A stretch of DNA of 64,000 nt from NCBI GenBank assembly GCA_016936975.1, contig JAFGWU010000035.1, forward strand, positions 25,978 to 89,977, written 5' to 3'. How positions within the stretch are numbered: position 1 is the stretch's first letter; each line of letters opens with the position of its first letter. This document shows, piece after piece, positions 50,581 through 58,982 of the stretch. The translations under genes were made by a program, and so were the position numbers. The DNA is from Bacteroidales bacterium (GTDB lineage Bacteria; Bacteroidota; Bacteroidia; Bacteroidales; GCA-2748055). The notes beneath the pieces were generated by a model that did not search any database, was not told the origin of the DNA, and saw only the letters and a list, made by a program, of their open reading frames with translations.

Positions 50581-51531
50581 ATGAATGTTTCGTTAATAAA
50601 TGATGTTGGGTCCTTGAAAAAGCCGGTAGTGACCATTGGCATTTTCGACGGGGTGCACCTGGGGCACAGGTTTATTCTGGACCATCTTGTAAAAAGAGCC
50701 GGTGAACTGAAGGGAGAATCGGTGGTGGTGACCCTCTGGCCCCACCCCAGGATTGTCCTGGAAAGGGATGTATGGAATTTCAAGCTCCTGCACACATTCG
50801 AAGAAAAAATCGAACAGCTTTCAAACCTCGGGATCGACCACCTTATAAAGGTACCGTTTAATACTGATCTCTCCTCCCTTCCGGCTTGCCGTTTCCTGAA
50901 GGAATATCTTGTCGACCGCCTGAGACTGCATACCCTGCTTCTCGGATACGATAACCGTTTTGGAAAGGACAGGCAGGGACACCCCGATAGCCTGACAGAC
51001 TGTAAGGCGACACAGCGGTTTCATATCGAGAAACTACCGGAATACCAGCCGGAGCTGGGACGGATCAATTCCACCGTTATCAGGAAGCACCTTCAGGAAG
51101 GCAACCTTCCGCTTGCAAGAGAGATGCTGGGCTATGACTACTATCTTACCGGAACTGTCGTTGCCGGAAAACGTCTTGGAAGGGATATCGGGTTTCCGAC
51201 TGCAAACATCCATCCGACCGACCCCTATAAGCTGATCCCCCGCGACGGGGTCTATGCCGTGTTTGTGAAGGTCGGCGGAAAACGCTACCGGGGAATGCTG
51301 AATATCGGGATTCGCCCCACGATCGACAGTGCCTTCCCGGTGCAAACCATTGAGGTTCACATCCTCGATTTTGAAGGGAATCTCTATGATAAAACCCTGA
51401 CAATCTGTTTCATCGGAAGAATCAGGGATGAGATGAGGTTCAGCACCCTCGGGGATCTGAAAAAGCAGCTTCAGGCTGATAAAGGAATGATTATAGACCT
51501 GCTGGATCATGCTGACAACAATAAGCTGTAA
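50581..51531 (+). CDS. ribF: Bifunctional riboflavin kinase/FAD synthetase
   Basis: A 316-residue protein of normal RibF size. The N-terminal FAD synthetase domain has VTIGIFDGVHLGHR (HxGH nucleotidyltransferase motif) and LGYDNRFGKDRQGH; the C-terminal riboflavin kinase domain has VVAGKRLGRDIGFPTANI and GVYAVFVKVGG. It makes FMN and then FAD from riboflavin and ATP. The start at 50581 fits both the family N-terminus (NVSLINDVGSLKKPVVTIG) and the promoter box. Confidence 0.94.
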   Translation: MNVSLINDVGSLKKPVVTIGIFDGVHLGHRFILDHLVKRAGELKGESVVVTLWPHPRIVLERDVWNFKLLHTFEEKIEQLSNLGIDHLIKVPFNTDLSSLPACRFLKEYLVDRLRLHTLLLGYDNRFGKDRQGHPDSLTDCKATQRFHIEKLPEYQPELGRINSTVIRKHLQEGNLPLAREMLGYDYYLTGTVVAGKRLGRDIGFPTANIHPTDPYKLIPRDGVYAVFVKVGGKRYRGMLNIGIRPTIDSAFPVQTIEVHILDFEGNLYDKTLTICFIGRIRDEMRFSTLGDLKKQLQADKGMIIDLLDHADNNKL

Positions 51532-51596
51532 GAATTGTTAATGTATTATCCGGCGGGTGGACAGAATTCACTAAATTTAAAGTTTAAAAATTATTT

Positions 51597-53018
51597 ATGG
51601 AAACAATGACTTTTGCAAAAACATTACCCTTTAAGGTAGCGGATATCAGTCTGGCGGAGTTCGGCAGAAAAGAGATTGAGATTGCAGAGAAGGAGATGCC
51701 CGGTTTAATGGCTATCCGGAAAAAATATGCAGATGAAAAACCATTGAAGGGAGCAAGGATCACCGGCTCACTCCATATGACCATTCAGACCGCTGTTCTG
51801 ATTGAGACACTGGCTGAGTTGGGAGCCGATATCCGATGGTCGAGCTGTAACATATTCTCAACCCAGGATCATGCGGCGGCAGCGATCGCAGCATCAGGCA
51901 TCCCGGTTTTTGCCTGGAAAGGGGAGACGCTTGAGGAGTATTGGTGGTGCACCGCCCAGGCCTTGAACTTTCCCGATGGCAAAGGTCCGAACCTGATTGT
52001 GGATGATGGGGGAGACGCTACGCTTCTGGTGCATAAAGGATATGCGGCCGAAAACAATCCGGCTCTTCTCGATGAGCCTGCCGGCAGCAAGGAGGAACGA
52101 ATCGTTCTTTCCACATTGAAGAACATCCTTAAGGAGGATCCGGGGAGATGGCACCGGATCGCCCCGGATATCAAAGGAGTATCAGAGGAAACCACCACCG
52201 GGGTCAACCGTTTGTACCAGATGCTGGAGCGCAGCGAACTGTTGTTCCCTGCCATCAATGTAAATGATTCTGTTACCAAGTCGAAGTTTGATAACCTGTA
52301 TGGGTGCAGGGAATCGCTTGCCGACGGCATTAAAAGAGCCACCGATGTCATGGTGGCCGGAAAGGTCGTTGTGGTATGCGGTTACGGAGATGTCGGCAAG
52401 GGATGTGCCCAGTCTATGAGAGCATACGGAGCAAGGGTCATCGTGACGGAGATTGATCCCATCTGTGCCCTTCAGGCAGCGATGGAAGGTTTTGAGGTGA
52501 CAACCATGGAGGAAGCCCTGTCGGAAGGAAATATCTTTGTCACCGCTACCGGAAACAAGGATGTTGTTACCGCTGAACATATGACCCGCATGAAGGACCA
52601 GTCGATTGTTTGCAATATCGGGCATTTTGACCACGAGATACAGGTTGAAAGACTTGAAGAATTGGAAGGCATCAGAAAGGTGAACATCAAACCGCAGGTG
52701 GATAAATACATTTTTGACGACGGACACGCCATTTTCCTGCTTGCCGAAGGCCGGCTCGTCAACCTCGGCTGTGCCACGGGACATCCATCATTTGTGATGA
52801 GCAATTCATTCTCCAATCAGGTGCTTGCCCAGATGGAACTCTGGAAGAAGGATCATGAACTCGGCGTCTATATCTTACCCAAACAGCTTGATGAGGAGGT
52901 TGCCAGGCTGCACCTCGGACAACTGGGAGTCAAACTTACCAGGCTCACGGATGAGCAGGCCCGTTATCTAGGAGTTTCACCGGATGGCCCCTATAAACCG
53001 AATCACTACCGGTACTAA
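51597..53018 (+). CDS. ahcY: Adenosylhomocysteinase (S-adenosyl-L-homocysteine hydrolase)
   Basis: A 473-residue SAH hydrolase. Signatures: [69 protein letters not shown], the NAD motif [15 protein letters not shown] and the C-terminal NHYRY (Lys/Tyr cofactor clasp region). It splits SAH to adenosine and homocysteine, recycling the methyl cycle by-product. It has the longer insertion typical of proteobacterial/Bacteroidota enzymes ([14 protein letters not shown], then [13 protein letters not shown]). Its stop codon overlaps that of the convergent Rieske-like gene. Confidence 0.96.
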   Translation: METMTFAKTLPFKVADISLAEFGRKEIEIAEKEMPGLMAIRKKYADEKPLKGARITGSLHMTIQTAVLIETLAELGADIRWSSCNIFSTQDHAAAAIAASGIPVFAWKGETLEEYWWCTAQALNFPDGKGPNLIVDDGGDATLLVHKGYAAENNPALLDEPAGSKEERIVLSTLKNILKEDPGRWHRIAPDIKGVSEETTTGVNRLYQMLERSELLFPAINVNDSVTKSKFDNLYGCRESLADGIKRATDVMVAGKVVVVCGYGDVGKGCAQSMRAYGARVIVTEIDPICALQAAMEGFEVTTMEEALSEGNIFVTATGNKDVVTAEHMTRMKDQSIVCNIGHFDHEIQVERLEELEGIRKVNIKPQVDKYIFDDGHAIFLLAEGRLVNLGCATGHPSFVMSNSFSNQVLAQMELWKKDHELGVYILPKQLDEEVARLHLGQLGVKLTRLTDEQARYLGVSPDGPYKPNHYRY

Positions 53019-53440
53019 TTATAGATGTGCAGGACATCATAGGAGACGGAGGTGCGGTATCGGACAAGGGGATAATTTGCGGGCCCGCTGATAACCTGCC
53101 CGTCATTGCTCAGCAGATATTTTGAATGGCATTCGGGACAAACAAATACCCCTTCAAACACCGTGTCGGATACCACCGCTGCATTGTGCTCCGGCCATAA
53201 GGTACAGGTGCGGTCATAGGCGTAAAAATTGTCCATATCATCCCTGAACAGAACAATGCCGTTGTACCCTCCCTGAATTAACATGGACTGCATGGGACCG
53301 AGCGTTCCGAGATCTGCATAGATATTCTTGTAAATATCCACCCTGACATAGGGGATAATTTCGCCCCTGTTCGTCTCACAGCCGTTATAAAGCATGACGG
53401 AAATAACGCTGCATAGCAATATTGAAAAAATCTTTTTCAT
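53015..53440 (-). CDS. Small Rieske-like lipoprotein
   Basis: A 141-residue lipoprotein ([18 protein letters not shown], Cys21). The middle and end resemble the Rieske ferredoxin fold of small Bacteroidota lipoproteins: [15 protein letters not shown], then [20 protein letters not shown] and PLVRYRTSV. Potential ligands are Cys79, His85, Cys101, Cys104 and His105, but the first half lacks the canonical CxH (it reads CTLWPEH) and the second reads CPECHS instead of CPCHGS. Either a variant [2Fe-2S]/metal site or a decayed one. Single gene with its own TATTTTTG box. Confidence 0.65.
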   Translation of the reverse strand: MKKIFSILLCSVISVMLYNGCETNRGEIIPYVRVDIYKNIYADLGTLGPMQSMLIQGGYNGIVLFRDDMDNFYAYDRTCTLWPEHNAAVVSDTVFEGVFVCPECHSKYLLSNDGQVISGPANYPLVRYRTSVSYDVLHIYN

Positions 53441-53453
53441 AGGAAGATTATCG

Positions 53454-53461
53454 CAAAAATA
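53454..53461 (-). promoter_or_regulatory. -7 box (TATTTTTG) of Rieske-like lipoprotein gene
   Basis: Minus-strand TATTTTTG, 13 bases before the ATG at 53440. No -33 partner recognised. Confidence 0.35.
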
Positions 53462-53525
53462 CGATTAAATTATAGCTCTCAATAAATTTTTGTAATTTTA
53501 GGTGATTGAACTGAGCGAAAACATT

Positions 53526-53539
53526 TCCGCCCGGGCGGA
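53526..53539. other. 14-bp GC-rich palindrome in leader of hypothetical gene
   Basis: TCCGCCCGGGCGGA is a perfect palindrome in an otherwise AT-rich intergenic region; a second hairpin CCCTG-TTTGCG-CAGGG follows at 53561-53576. Both lie between a weak TAATTTTA box (53493-53500) and the ATG at 53602, so they may form a structured leader. Confidence 0.45.
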
Positions 53540-53601
53540 GGGTTAGCAGGTTGGGTTTCCCCCTGTTTGCGCAGGGATAAGTAATAAATATCAACAGGAA
53601 T

Positions 53602-54105
53602 ATGGAAGATTCCAGAGGTTTTGATTTCAGCACGCTGTTTTATATCATTGCAACACTGGTGGCAGTGCTCGTGGGTCTTCTCGGGAAAAAGAAAAAGCCG
53701 GTAGTAAGTGCCCCAACTCCGGAGCCGGAAAGTGAGAAGAAAGGCAACTTTTTTGATATCTTGGGGAAGGAGCTGGAAGGTTATCTGGAGACCCGCCAGA
53801 GCAACGATTTGAAGCCTGTTGCTGGTGACACCTTAATGGAAGAGCCGGTGCAGAATGGGTATGCCGAAGAGGAGGAACCGGTCGGAACAATATCATCCTC
53901 CCGGGGTTATGAGAGGATGATGATCCGGGAAACCGAAGATTATTTGGATCTGCCAGAAACGGAAGGAACCGGTTCGGCAAATCCGCTGCAGGTCATTGAG
54001 CTCGAAGAGCCTTACGGGGGCCGCGATTATTTTGAAATTATCCGTGATTTCGATGCTGCTACAGCTGTAATATATTCAGCTATAATAAATAAGATTGATT
54101 TTTAG
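53602..54105 (+). CDS. Single-pass membrane protein of unknown function
   Basis: A 167-residue protein with one N-terminal membrane segment (LFYIIATLVAVLVGLLG, about residues 11-28), then KKKKP, an acidic low-complexity linker and a short conserved-looking end (DYFEIIRDFDAATAVIYSAI). The C-terminal FDxxxAVIYSxILN-type ending is one I recognise from Bacteroidota hypotheticals upstream of greA, without assigned function. The linker is Glu/Pro-rich and probably disordered. Confidence 0.65.
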   Translation: MEDSRGFDFSTLFYIIATLVAVLVGLLGKKKKPVVSAPTPEPESEKKGNFFDILGKELEGYLETRQSNDLKPVAGDTLMEEPVQNGYAEEEEPVGTISSSRGYERMMIRETEDYLDLPETEGTGSANPLQVIELEEPYGGRDYFEIIRDFDAATAVIYSAIINKIDF

Positions 54106-54124
54106 AAAAATTTTATTAATTTTG
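54094..54124 (+). promoter_or_regulatory. Promoter of greA
   Basis: ATTG (54094-54097, one mismatch to TTTG) is followed after 19 bases by TAATTTTG (54117-54124). It overlaps the end of the preceding gene. Transcription would start near 54130. Confidence 0.55.
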
Positions 54125-54130
54125 TGTATG

Positions 54131-54159
54131 AAAGAGTTCCGGGTAGCGGGCTCTTTTTT
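54131..54159 (+). terminator. Terminator-like hairpin in greA leader
   Basis: AAAGAG (54131-54136) pairs with CTCTTT (54151-54156) and is followed by a T-run to 54159; CC/GG inside the loop can add pairs. It lies downstream of the greA promoter and 34 bases before the greA ATG, so it can end transcripts of the upstream gene and also attenuate greA. Confidence 0.55.
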
Positions 54160-54193
54160 ATTTATTCAGGAATATTATCAGGAGGTTTTAATT

Positions 54194-54667
54194 ATGTCCA
54201 AGCCATCTTACATAACGGAAGAGGGATTGTCCAAACTGAAAAAGGAACTGGAGCAATTGATTTTTGTTGAAAGACCGGCCATATCCCAGCAGATTGCAGA
54301 GGCCAGGGATAAAGGTGATCTTTCTGAAAATGCAGAATACGAAGCGGCCAAGGATGCCCAGGCATTTCTTGAAATGAAGATTGCCAAACTGGAAGACGTA
54401 ATTGCCAATTCCCGGATCCTGGACGAATCCAGAATCGATACCAGCAAGGTACAGATCATGAACAAGGTCAGGATCAAGAACCAGAATAATAACCAGACCA
54501 TGGAATACACCATTGTTTCTTCGAGTGAAGCTGACGTGAAGCGCGGGAGGATATCGGTTGATACGCCCATTGCAAAGGGACTGCTTGGAAAAAAGGTGGG
54601 GGATGTGGTAAACATCCAGGTCCCCTCGGGACAGATGTCTTTTGAAATAATGGATATCTCACTTTAA
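54194..54667 (+). CDS. greA: Transcription elongation factor GreA
   Basis: A 157-residue protein of standard length. The N-terminal coiled-coil finger has YITEEGLSKLKKELEQL and ARDKGDLSENAEYEAAKDAQ with the tip acids Asp and Glu; the C-terminal FKBP-like domain has PIAKGLLGKKVGDVVNIQVP. It stimulates RNA cleavage by backtracked RNA polymerase. The ATG at 54194 has a GGAGG 8 bases upstream, a rare clear Shine-Dalgarno in this window, and is preferred to 54095. Confidence 0.95.
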   Translation: MSKPSYITEEGLSKLKKELEQLIFVERPAISQQIAEARDKGDLSENAEYEAAKDAQAFLEMKIAKLEDVIANSRILDESRIDTSKVQIMNKVRIKNQNNNQTMEYTIVSSSEADVKRGRISVDTPIAKGLLGKKVGDVVNIQVPSGQMSFEIMDISL

Positions 54668-54677
54668 ATCTATCGTC

Positions 54678-55076
54678 ATGGCATCCATATTCACACGGAT
54701 TATCAACGGGGAAATCCCCTCCTACAGGATTTATGAGGACGACCGGTTTTACGCTTTCCTGGATATCAATCCCCTGGCAAAGGGTCATACACTGGTGATT
54801 CCAAAAGCTGAGATCGATTACCTGTTTGACCTGGAAGATGATTTAATAGCCGAGATGATGGTCGTGGCAAAGAAAATAGCCAGGGCAATCGACCGGACAA
54901 TGGATTGCAAAAGGGTTGGGGTGGCAGTTCTCGGACTGGAAGTTCCCCATGCCCATATTCACCTGGTTCCCATCAATAATCTTCACGATATCGAATTCAG
55001 CAGACCGAAGCTCAGGTTATCGAAAGAGGAGTTTGAAGCGATTGCTGAAAAAATCGTCAGTGCCCTCGAGGACTGA
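54678..55076 (+). CDS. HIT family protein (Hint-like nucleotide hydrolase)
   Basis: A 132-residue histidine-triad protein: IFTRIINGEIPSYRIYEDD, FLDINPLAKGHTLVIPK and the catalytic triad HAHIHLVP. Hint members hydrolyse adenosine phosphoramidates and acyl-AMPs. It begins 10 bases after greA and is probably cotranscribed; convergent with ruvC, 1 base apart. Confidence 0.9.
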   Translation: MASIFTRIINGEIPSYRIYEDDRFYAFLDINPLAKGHTLVIPKAEIDYLFDLEDDLIAEMMVVAKKIARAIDRTMDCKRVGVAVLGLEVPHAHIHLVPINNLHDIEFSRPKLRLSKEEFEAIAEKIVSALED

Positions 55077-55077
55077 T

Positions 55078-55650
55078 TCATCTTAGTTTACCCGGATTTT
55101 TACGAATATATTCTTTCCAGCTTCTGGCCGACGGTTTGTCGGAGGAGAGGTTCTGCTGATAGAAGTGACATACCGCCGCAGCCAGTCCGTCGGTTGCATC
55201 AAGATTTTTAGGTAGTTCCTTCATGGAAAAAAGATGACAGAGCATGCTGGCCACCTGCTCCTTCGATGCATTACCCACCCCCGTTATGGCAAGCTTGATC
55301 TTGCGGGGGGCATATTCAAACACGGGAACCGATCTGGATAAGGCTGCCGCAATGGCAACGCCCTGTGCCCGTCCGAGCTTGAGCATCGACTGCACATTCT
55401 TGCCGTAGAAAGGAGCTTCTATGGCCAGTTCATCGGGAAGATAACGGTCGATTAATTCAACCGTGCAGTTAAAGATTTTCTGTAGCTTGCTGAACGGGTC
55501 GGTCTCCCTGTGCAAACTCAGTACGCCCATATCCATCAGGGCCGGCTGGCTTCCTTCAGAACGTATAATCCCGTATCCCATGATGATGGTTCCGGGATCG
55601 ATTCCCAGGATGATCCTCTCAGGCTGTTTTTGCATGGGCTCTTTTAACAT
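55078..55650 (-). CDS. ruvC: Crossover junction endodeoxyribonuclease RuvC
   Basis: A 190-residue RNase H-fold resolvase. Catalytic acids are seen in LGIDPGTIIMGYG (Asp), AIEAPFYGKN (Glu) and NLDATDGLAAAVCHF (two Asp). It cuts Holliday junctions with RuvAB. It overlaps the end of the EamA transporter gene; the ATG at 55635 (MQKQPERIILGID) is an equally good start that shortens the overlap. Last gene of the serS-EamA-ruvC run. Confidence 0.94.
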   Translation of the reverse strand: MLKEPMQKQPERIILGIDPGTIIMGYGIIRSEGSQPALMDMGVLSLHRETDPFSKLQKIFNCTVELIDRYLPDELAIEAPFYGKNVQSMLKLGRAQGVAIAAALSRSVPVFEYAPRKIKLAITGVGNASKEQVASMLCHLFSMKELPKNLDATDGLAAAVCHFYQQNLSSDKPSARSWKEYIRKNPGKLR

Positions 55651-56521
55651 TTTGAAGAAGAATACCTGATACGAGAAGGAGGATCCCGAAAACGGTGGTA
55701 TAAAAAATATCCTCTTTAAGGATCAGGTTTACGAATACTAAGTTAATAAAAGGTGCGATATATATCAGGTTGCTGACGCGATCGGTTGAGGTGGAGTATT
55801 CAAGAGCCTTCAGCCACAATACAAAAGTGATTCCCATTTCAAACAGACCTATATAAACGGCTGCATACCACGCTTCAGGTGAGTCGGGAAGGAATGGCTT
55901 TTCAACCAGGCCCCCGAGCAGGAGGTAGAGGCTGGCAAACAAAAAATTCAGAAATAACCTGACCACTTTGTCTTTTTGATCCTTTACATTGAAGATCCAG
56001 TAAGATGCCCAGATGACGGATGTTGAAAGTGCCAGGATAATTCCAGCGGTGTTGCCGGGATTATGGCGGGCCGTACCTGCCTGCCAGGAGATAACAGCCA
56101 CTCCTGAGAAACTGATCAGCATGGCCGCTATGTTTTTCAGTCGGATCTTCTGTTTCAGGATGGGGATGGAAATCAGGACCAGCACAATCGGCCAGATCAT
56201 ATTCAGGGGCTGTGCCACCTGCGCGGGAAGGATCTCGTATGCCTTAAAGAGAATCAGGTAGTAGATCAGCGGGTTGAGTATGCCCATAATGGCGGAGAAT
56301 CCCAGGTCACGGATGGTGAGCGATTTAAGGATACGCACTCTCCCGCTCAGCATCATTATGAGCAACAGGATAACCAACGATACCAGGGAGGATCCGGTTA
56401 ACAACTGGTAGTTGCTCTGGTGCCGCAGACCGAGTTTAAAGGCAGTGGGTACGGTCGACCAGAGAAGGACGGCCGCAATGGTAAAAAGAAAGGCTTTACC
56501 CTGGTTTGATGACTCCTTCAA
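55619..56521 (-). CDS. EamA/DMT family transporter
   Basis: A 300-residue protein with ten hydrophobic segments in two five-segment repeats, the EamA (RhaT/DMT) layout: FTIAAVLLWSTVPTAFKLGL in the first half and GIILALSTSVIWASYWIFNV in the second. Family members export metabolites such as amino acids or nucleosides; the substrate here is unknown. It starts 4 bases after serS and overlaps ruvC by 17-32 bases. Confidence 0.88.
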   Translation of the reverse strand: MKESSNQGKAFLFTIAAVLLWSTVPTAFKLGLRHQSNYQLLTGSSLVSLVILLLIMMLSGRVRILKSLTIRDLGFSAIMGILNPLIYYLILFKAYEILPAQVAQPLNMIWPIVLVLISIPILKQKIRLKNIAAMLISFSGVAVISWQAGTARHNPGNTAGIILALSTSVIWASYWIFNVKDQKDKVVRLFLNFLFASLYLLLGGLVEKPFLPDSPEAWYAAVYIGLFEMGITFVLWLKALEYSTSTDRVSNLIYIAPFINLVFVNLILKEDIFYTTVFGILLLVSGILLQNVKRAHAKTA

Positions 56522-56525
56522 ACGG

Positions 56526-57806
56526 TTAATCCTTTAGTATGATATCGAATCCGGTATAAGACCGCAATATTTCAGGAACGACAATCCCCCGCGGGGTCTG
56601 GTTGTTCTCCATGATGGCAGCAACGATACGCGGCAGAGCCAGTGCACTGCCATTCAGCGTATGAGCGAGGCGGGGCTTCTTATCTCCCTTTTCCCGGAAC
56701 CGTAACTTCAGCCGGTTGGCCTGGAACGATTCGAAGTTGGAAACTGAACTCACCTCAAGCCATCGCCCCTGGGCCGCCGCATAAACCTCGAAGTCGTAGG
56801 TGAGGGCGGAGGTAAAGCTCATATCTCCGCCGCAGAGCTGAACAATCCGGTAGGGCAGTTCCAGCTTGCGGACCAGCATCTCCACATGGCTGACCATCTC
56901 TTCCAGTGCCCGGTAGGAGACATCCGGATGTTCGATCCGGACGATCTCAACCTTGTCGAACTGGTGCACCCGGTTCAGCCCCCGCACATCTTTCCCGTAG
57001 GAACCTGCCTCCCTTCTGAAACAGGCAGTGTAAGCCGTGTTCCTGATGGGCAAATCGTCGGCATCCAGGATCACATCCCTGTAAATATTGGTGACGGGAA
57101 CCTCTGCAGTGGGAATCAGGTAGAAGTTGTCGGATGGAATATAGTACATCTGTCCTTCCTTGTCGGGCAACTGACCGGTCCCGAAGCCCGACTCCTCATT
57201 GACCAGGAGGGGAGGGAGGATCTCGTCATAGCCAGCAGCCACATTTTCATCGAGAAAAAAATGGATCAGAGCTCTTTGCAGGGCGGCCCCCTTTTTTTTG
57301 AAGACCGGAAACCCGCCGCCGGTTAGTTTAACGCCGAGATCAAAATCAATTATCCCGTATATCTTCGCAAGGTCCCAGTGGGGAAGGGCCCCTTTGCCCG
57401 GAACCGGGATGGAGCCTCCCTCACGGACGATTTTGTTATCCGCGGCACCATTACCGGGAGGTACCGAAGGGTGGGGCAGGTTGGGCACCTGAAGCAACAA
57501 TGCTCTCAATTCATCCCCGGTTTTCCGCAGGGATTCTTCAAGATCCAGAACCCGTTCTTTCCGGAGGCTGTTCTGCTCCTTTATCCGGTCAGCTCCTTCC
57601 GTATCCCCCTTCCTGAACAGGATTCCGATCTCCTTATTGGTGTTATTAATCTCAGACTGAATATCATTGGCCTTCACCTGCAGGTTCCTTCGATCATTAT
57701 CCAGATCAATGATATTATCAATGATGGCGGGGGTTTGGAAATTCTTTATTTTTAAAAGTTCCAGGACCTTCTCCCGGTTTTCTCTGATGAATTGGATGGT
57801 CAGCAT
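56526..57806 (-). CDS. serS: Serine-tRNA ligase
   Basis: A 426-residue class II synthetase. An N-terminal tRNA-binding coiled coil (about residues 1-100: TIQFIRENREKVLELLK) precedes the catalytic core with motif 2 TAYTACFRREAGSYGKD and motif 3 LNGSALALPRIVAAIMEN. The ATG at 57806 gives MLTIQFIREN, the family N-terminus; the longer start at 57842 lies in the promoter/terminator region and is rejected. Confidence 0.95.
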   Translation of the reverse strand: MLTIQFIRENREKVLELLKIKNFQTPAIIDNIIDLDNDRRNLQVKANDIQSEINNTNKEIGILFRKGDTEGADRIKEQNSLRKERVLDLEESLRKTGDELRALLLQVPNLPHPSVPPGNGAADNKIVREGGSIPVPGKGALPHWDLAKIYGIIDFDLGVKLTGGGFPVFKKKGAALQRALIHFFLDENVAAGYDEILPPLLVNEESGFGTGQLPDKEGQMYYIPSDNFYLIPTAEVPVTNIYRDVILDADDLPIRNTAYTACFRREAGSYGKDVRGLNRVHQFDKVEIVRIEHPDVSYRALEEMVSHVEMLVRKLELPYRIVQLCGGDMSFTSALTYDFEVYAAAQGRWLEVSSVSNFESFQANRLKLRFREKGDKKPRLAHTLNGSALALPRIVAAIMENNQTPRGIVVPEILRSYTGFDIILKD

Positions 57807-57814
57807 AGCAATGA

Positions 57815-57861
57815 AAACAAAAAACCTGTAATACTGCCCCAAAGGTAGCGTATTACAGGTT
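57815..57861 (-). terminator. Intrinsic terminator of the rplU-rpmA operon
   Basis: Read on the minus strand, AACCTGTAATA (57861-57851) pairs with TATTACAGGTT (57833-57823) around a 17-base loop and runs into a T-tract. It lies 27 bases after the rpmA stop. Confidence 0.85.
57840..57847 (-). promoter_or_regulatory. -7 box (TACCTTTG) of serS inside the rpmA terminator loop
   Basis: Minus-strand TACCTTTG lies between the two arms of the upstream operon's terminator and 33 bases before the serS ATG at 57806. Transcription would begin near 57834, just at the 3' arm. Confidence 0.5.
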
Positions 57862-57887
57862 AAAGATTAAAATTTTTGAGGGAATTC

Positions 57888-58151
57888 CTACTGGTTTTCC
57901 ATTGGTTCAATGGAAACATAGGATTTGTTGTCTTTCCTTCTTTTGAATTTGACCGTACCATCGATAAGGGCAAACAGTGTATGATCCTTACCGATACCAA
58001 CGTTGGAACCGGGATGGTGCACGGTTCCTCTCTGGCGTACGAGGATGTTACCTGCCTTAACCAGCTGGCCACCGAAGAGTTTCACTCCCAGTCGCTTGCT
58101 TTCAGAATCGCGGCCGTTTCTCGAACTACCGGCTCCTTTCTTGTGTGCCAT
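57888..58151 (-). CDS. rpmA: 50S ribosomal protein bL27
   Basis: An 87-residue protein of normal bL27 length: [20 protein letters not shown], then [17 protein letters not shown] and [18 protein letters not shown]. The short N-terminus that reaches the peptidyl-transferase centre starts directly, without the cleavable extension of Firmicutes. Follows rplU in the standard rplU-rpmA operon. Confidence 0.96.
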   Translation of the reverse strand: MAHKKGAGSSRNGRDSESKRLGVKLFGGQLVKAGNILVRQRGTVHHPGSNVGIGKDHTLFALIDGTVKFKRRKDNKSYVSIEPMENQ

Positions 58152-58176
58152 ATCTTAAAGATTTATGTATTCTTTT

Positions 58177-58767
58177 CTACTCCTTTTCAGGGGATTTTTT
58201 GGGTTTTTCTCCCTTCTTAACGGTTTTGGGTTCTGCCTTTCCAGCACCTTTCTTGGTTGCGGCTGTTGCTTTCTTTTCTGTTGCAGCCGGTTTCTTTGGT
58301 GTTGTTTTGGGTGCGGCGCTTTTTTTGGCCGGACTGCTCTTCTTTTCGGCAGGGCCCTTTGTGGTTTCGGGCTTCGTTTCCTTCACGCTCCCAGCCTTCT
58401 TCACAGGTTCTTCTGACCTGACTTCAGCCTTTGATTCGGCAGCCGGCTTAACGGATTTCTCTGCGATATTATCAATCTGAATATGCGTAAGATATTGCCT
58501 GTGACCCGTGAGTTTCTGGTAACCTTTTCTTCGCTTTTTCTTGAAAACCAAAACCTTGTCACCCTTGGCATGATTCAGTATTGTTGCAGATACAGAAGCG
58601 CCTTTTATAACAGGTTCTCCAACGGTCACGTTTTTATCATTATCGATCAGGTACACTTTTTCGAAGGTTACCTTACTTCCTTCCTTACCCTCGAGCCGGT
58701 GTACAAAGAGTTTCTGATCCTTTGTCACTTTGAACTGCTGTCCTGCGATGTCAACAATTGCGTACAT
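58177..58767 (-). CDS. rplU: 50S ribosomal protein bL21 with long basic C-terminal tail
   Basis: A 196-residue protein; residues 1-103 are a complete bL21 ([41 protein letters not shown]-type end [10 protein letters not shown]). The remaining 93 residues are a Lys/Ala/Pro/Thr-rich tail with AKK, PKK and KKG repeats, like histone H1 tails. The core binds 23S rRNA; the tail's role is unknown. The ATG at 58767 is the family start; the longer start at 58902 is upstream of a good promoter and not used. Confidence 0.93.
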   Translation of the reverse strand: MYAIVDIAGQQFKVTKDQKLFVHRLEGKEGSKVTFEKVYLIDNDKNVTVGEPVIKGASVSATILNHAKGDKVLVFKKKRRKGYQKLTGHRQYLTHIQIDNIAEKSVKPAAESKAEVRSEEPVKKAGSVKETKPETTKGPAEKKSSPAKKSAAPKTTPKKPAATEKKATAATKKGAGKAEPKTVKKGEKPKKSPEKE

Positions 58768-58858
58768 TCTAGAAATATTTGTAATCGTTTGCTTCAGCGT
58801 ATCCCTTGACAGATCCGCCATCTTCCGCCATCGGGCAGGGAGAACCTGATTTGGGTTC
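58768..58858 (-). promoter_or_regulatory. Structured 5' leader of rplU
   Basis: About 85-90 bases between the predicted transcript start and the rplU ATG. It opens with a hairpin GAACC-CAAATCA-GGTTC (58842-58858) and holds two copies of GATGGCGGA near 58813-58832. It could be a ribosomal-protein autoregulatory leader. Confidence 0.4.
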
Positions 58859-58859
58859 G

Positions 58860-58890
58860 CAAAGATAGAAAAGTTTGGAGGATTGACAAA
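58860..58890 (-). promoter_or_regulatory. Promoter of rplU-rpmA operon
   Basis: Best promoter match in the window: TTTG (58887-58890) and TATCTTTG (58860-58867) on the minus strand, separated by exactly 19 bases. Confidence 0.7.
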
Positions 58891-58982
58891 GATTTGCCGC
58901 AATAATTTTAGATTTCCCGGACAGCCTGTTCCTGCTGTTGATTCATGGAATAAATCTGTTCGGATATTGTAATAGATATTTC

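Noticed and set aside
51532..51596. SAH riboswitch upstream of ahcY
   Set aside because: The 65-base gap shows no pseudoknot or conserved SAH-aptamer segments; only a near-match TAAATTTA box is present.
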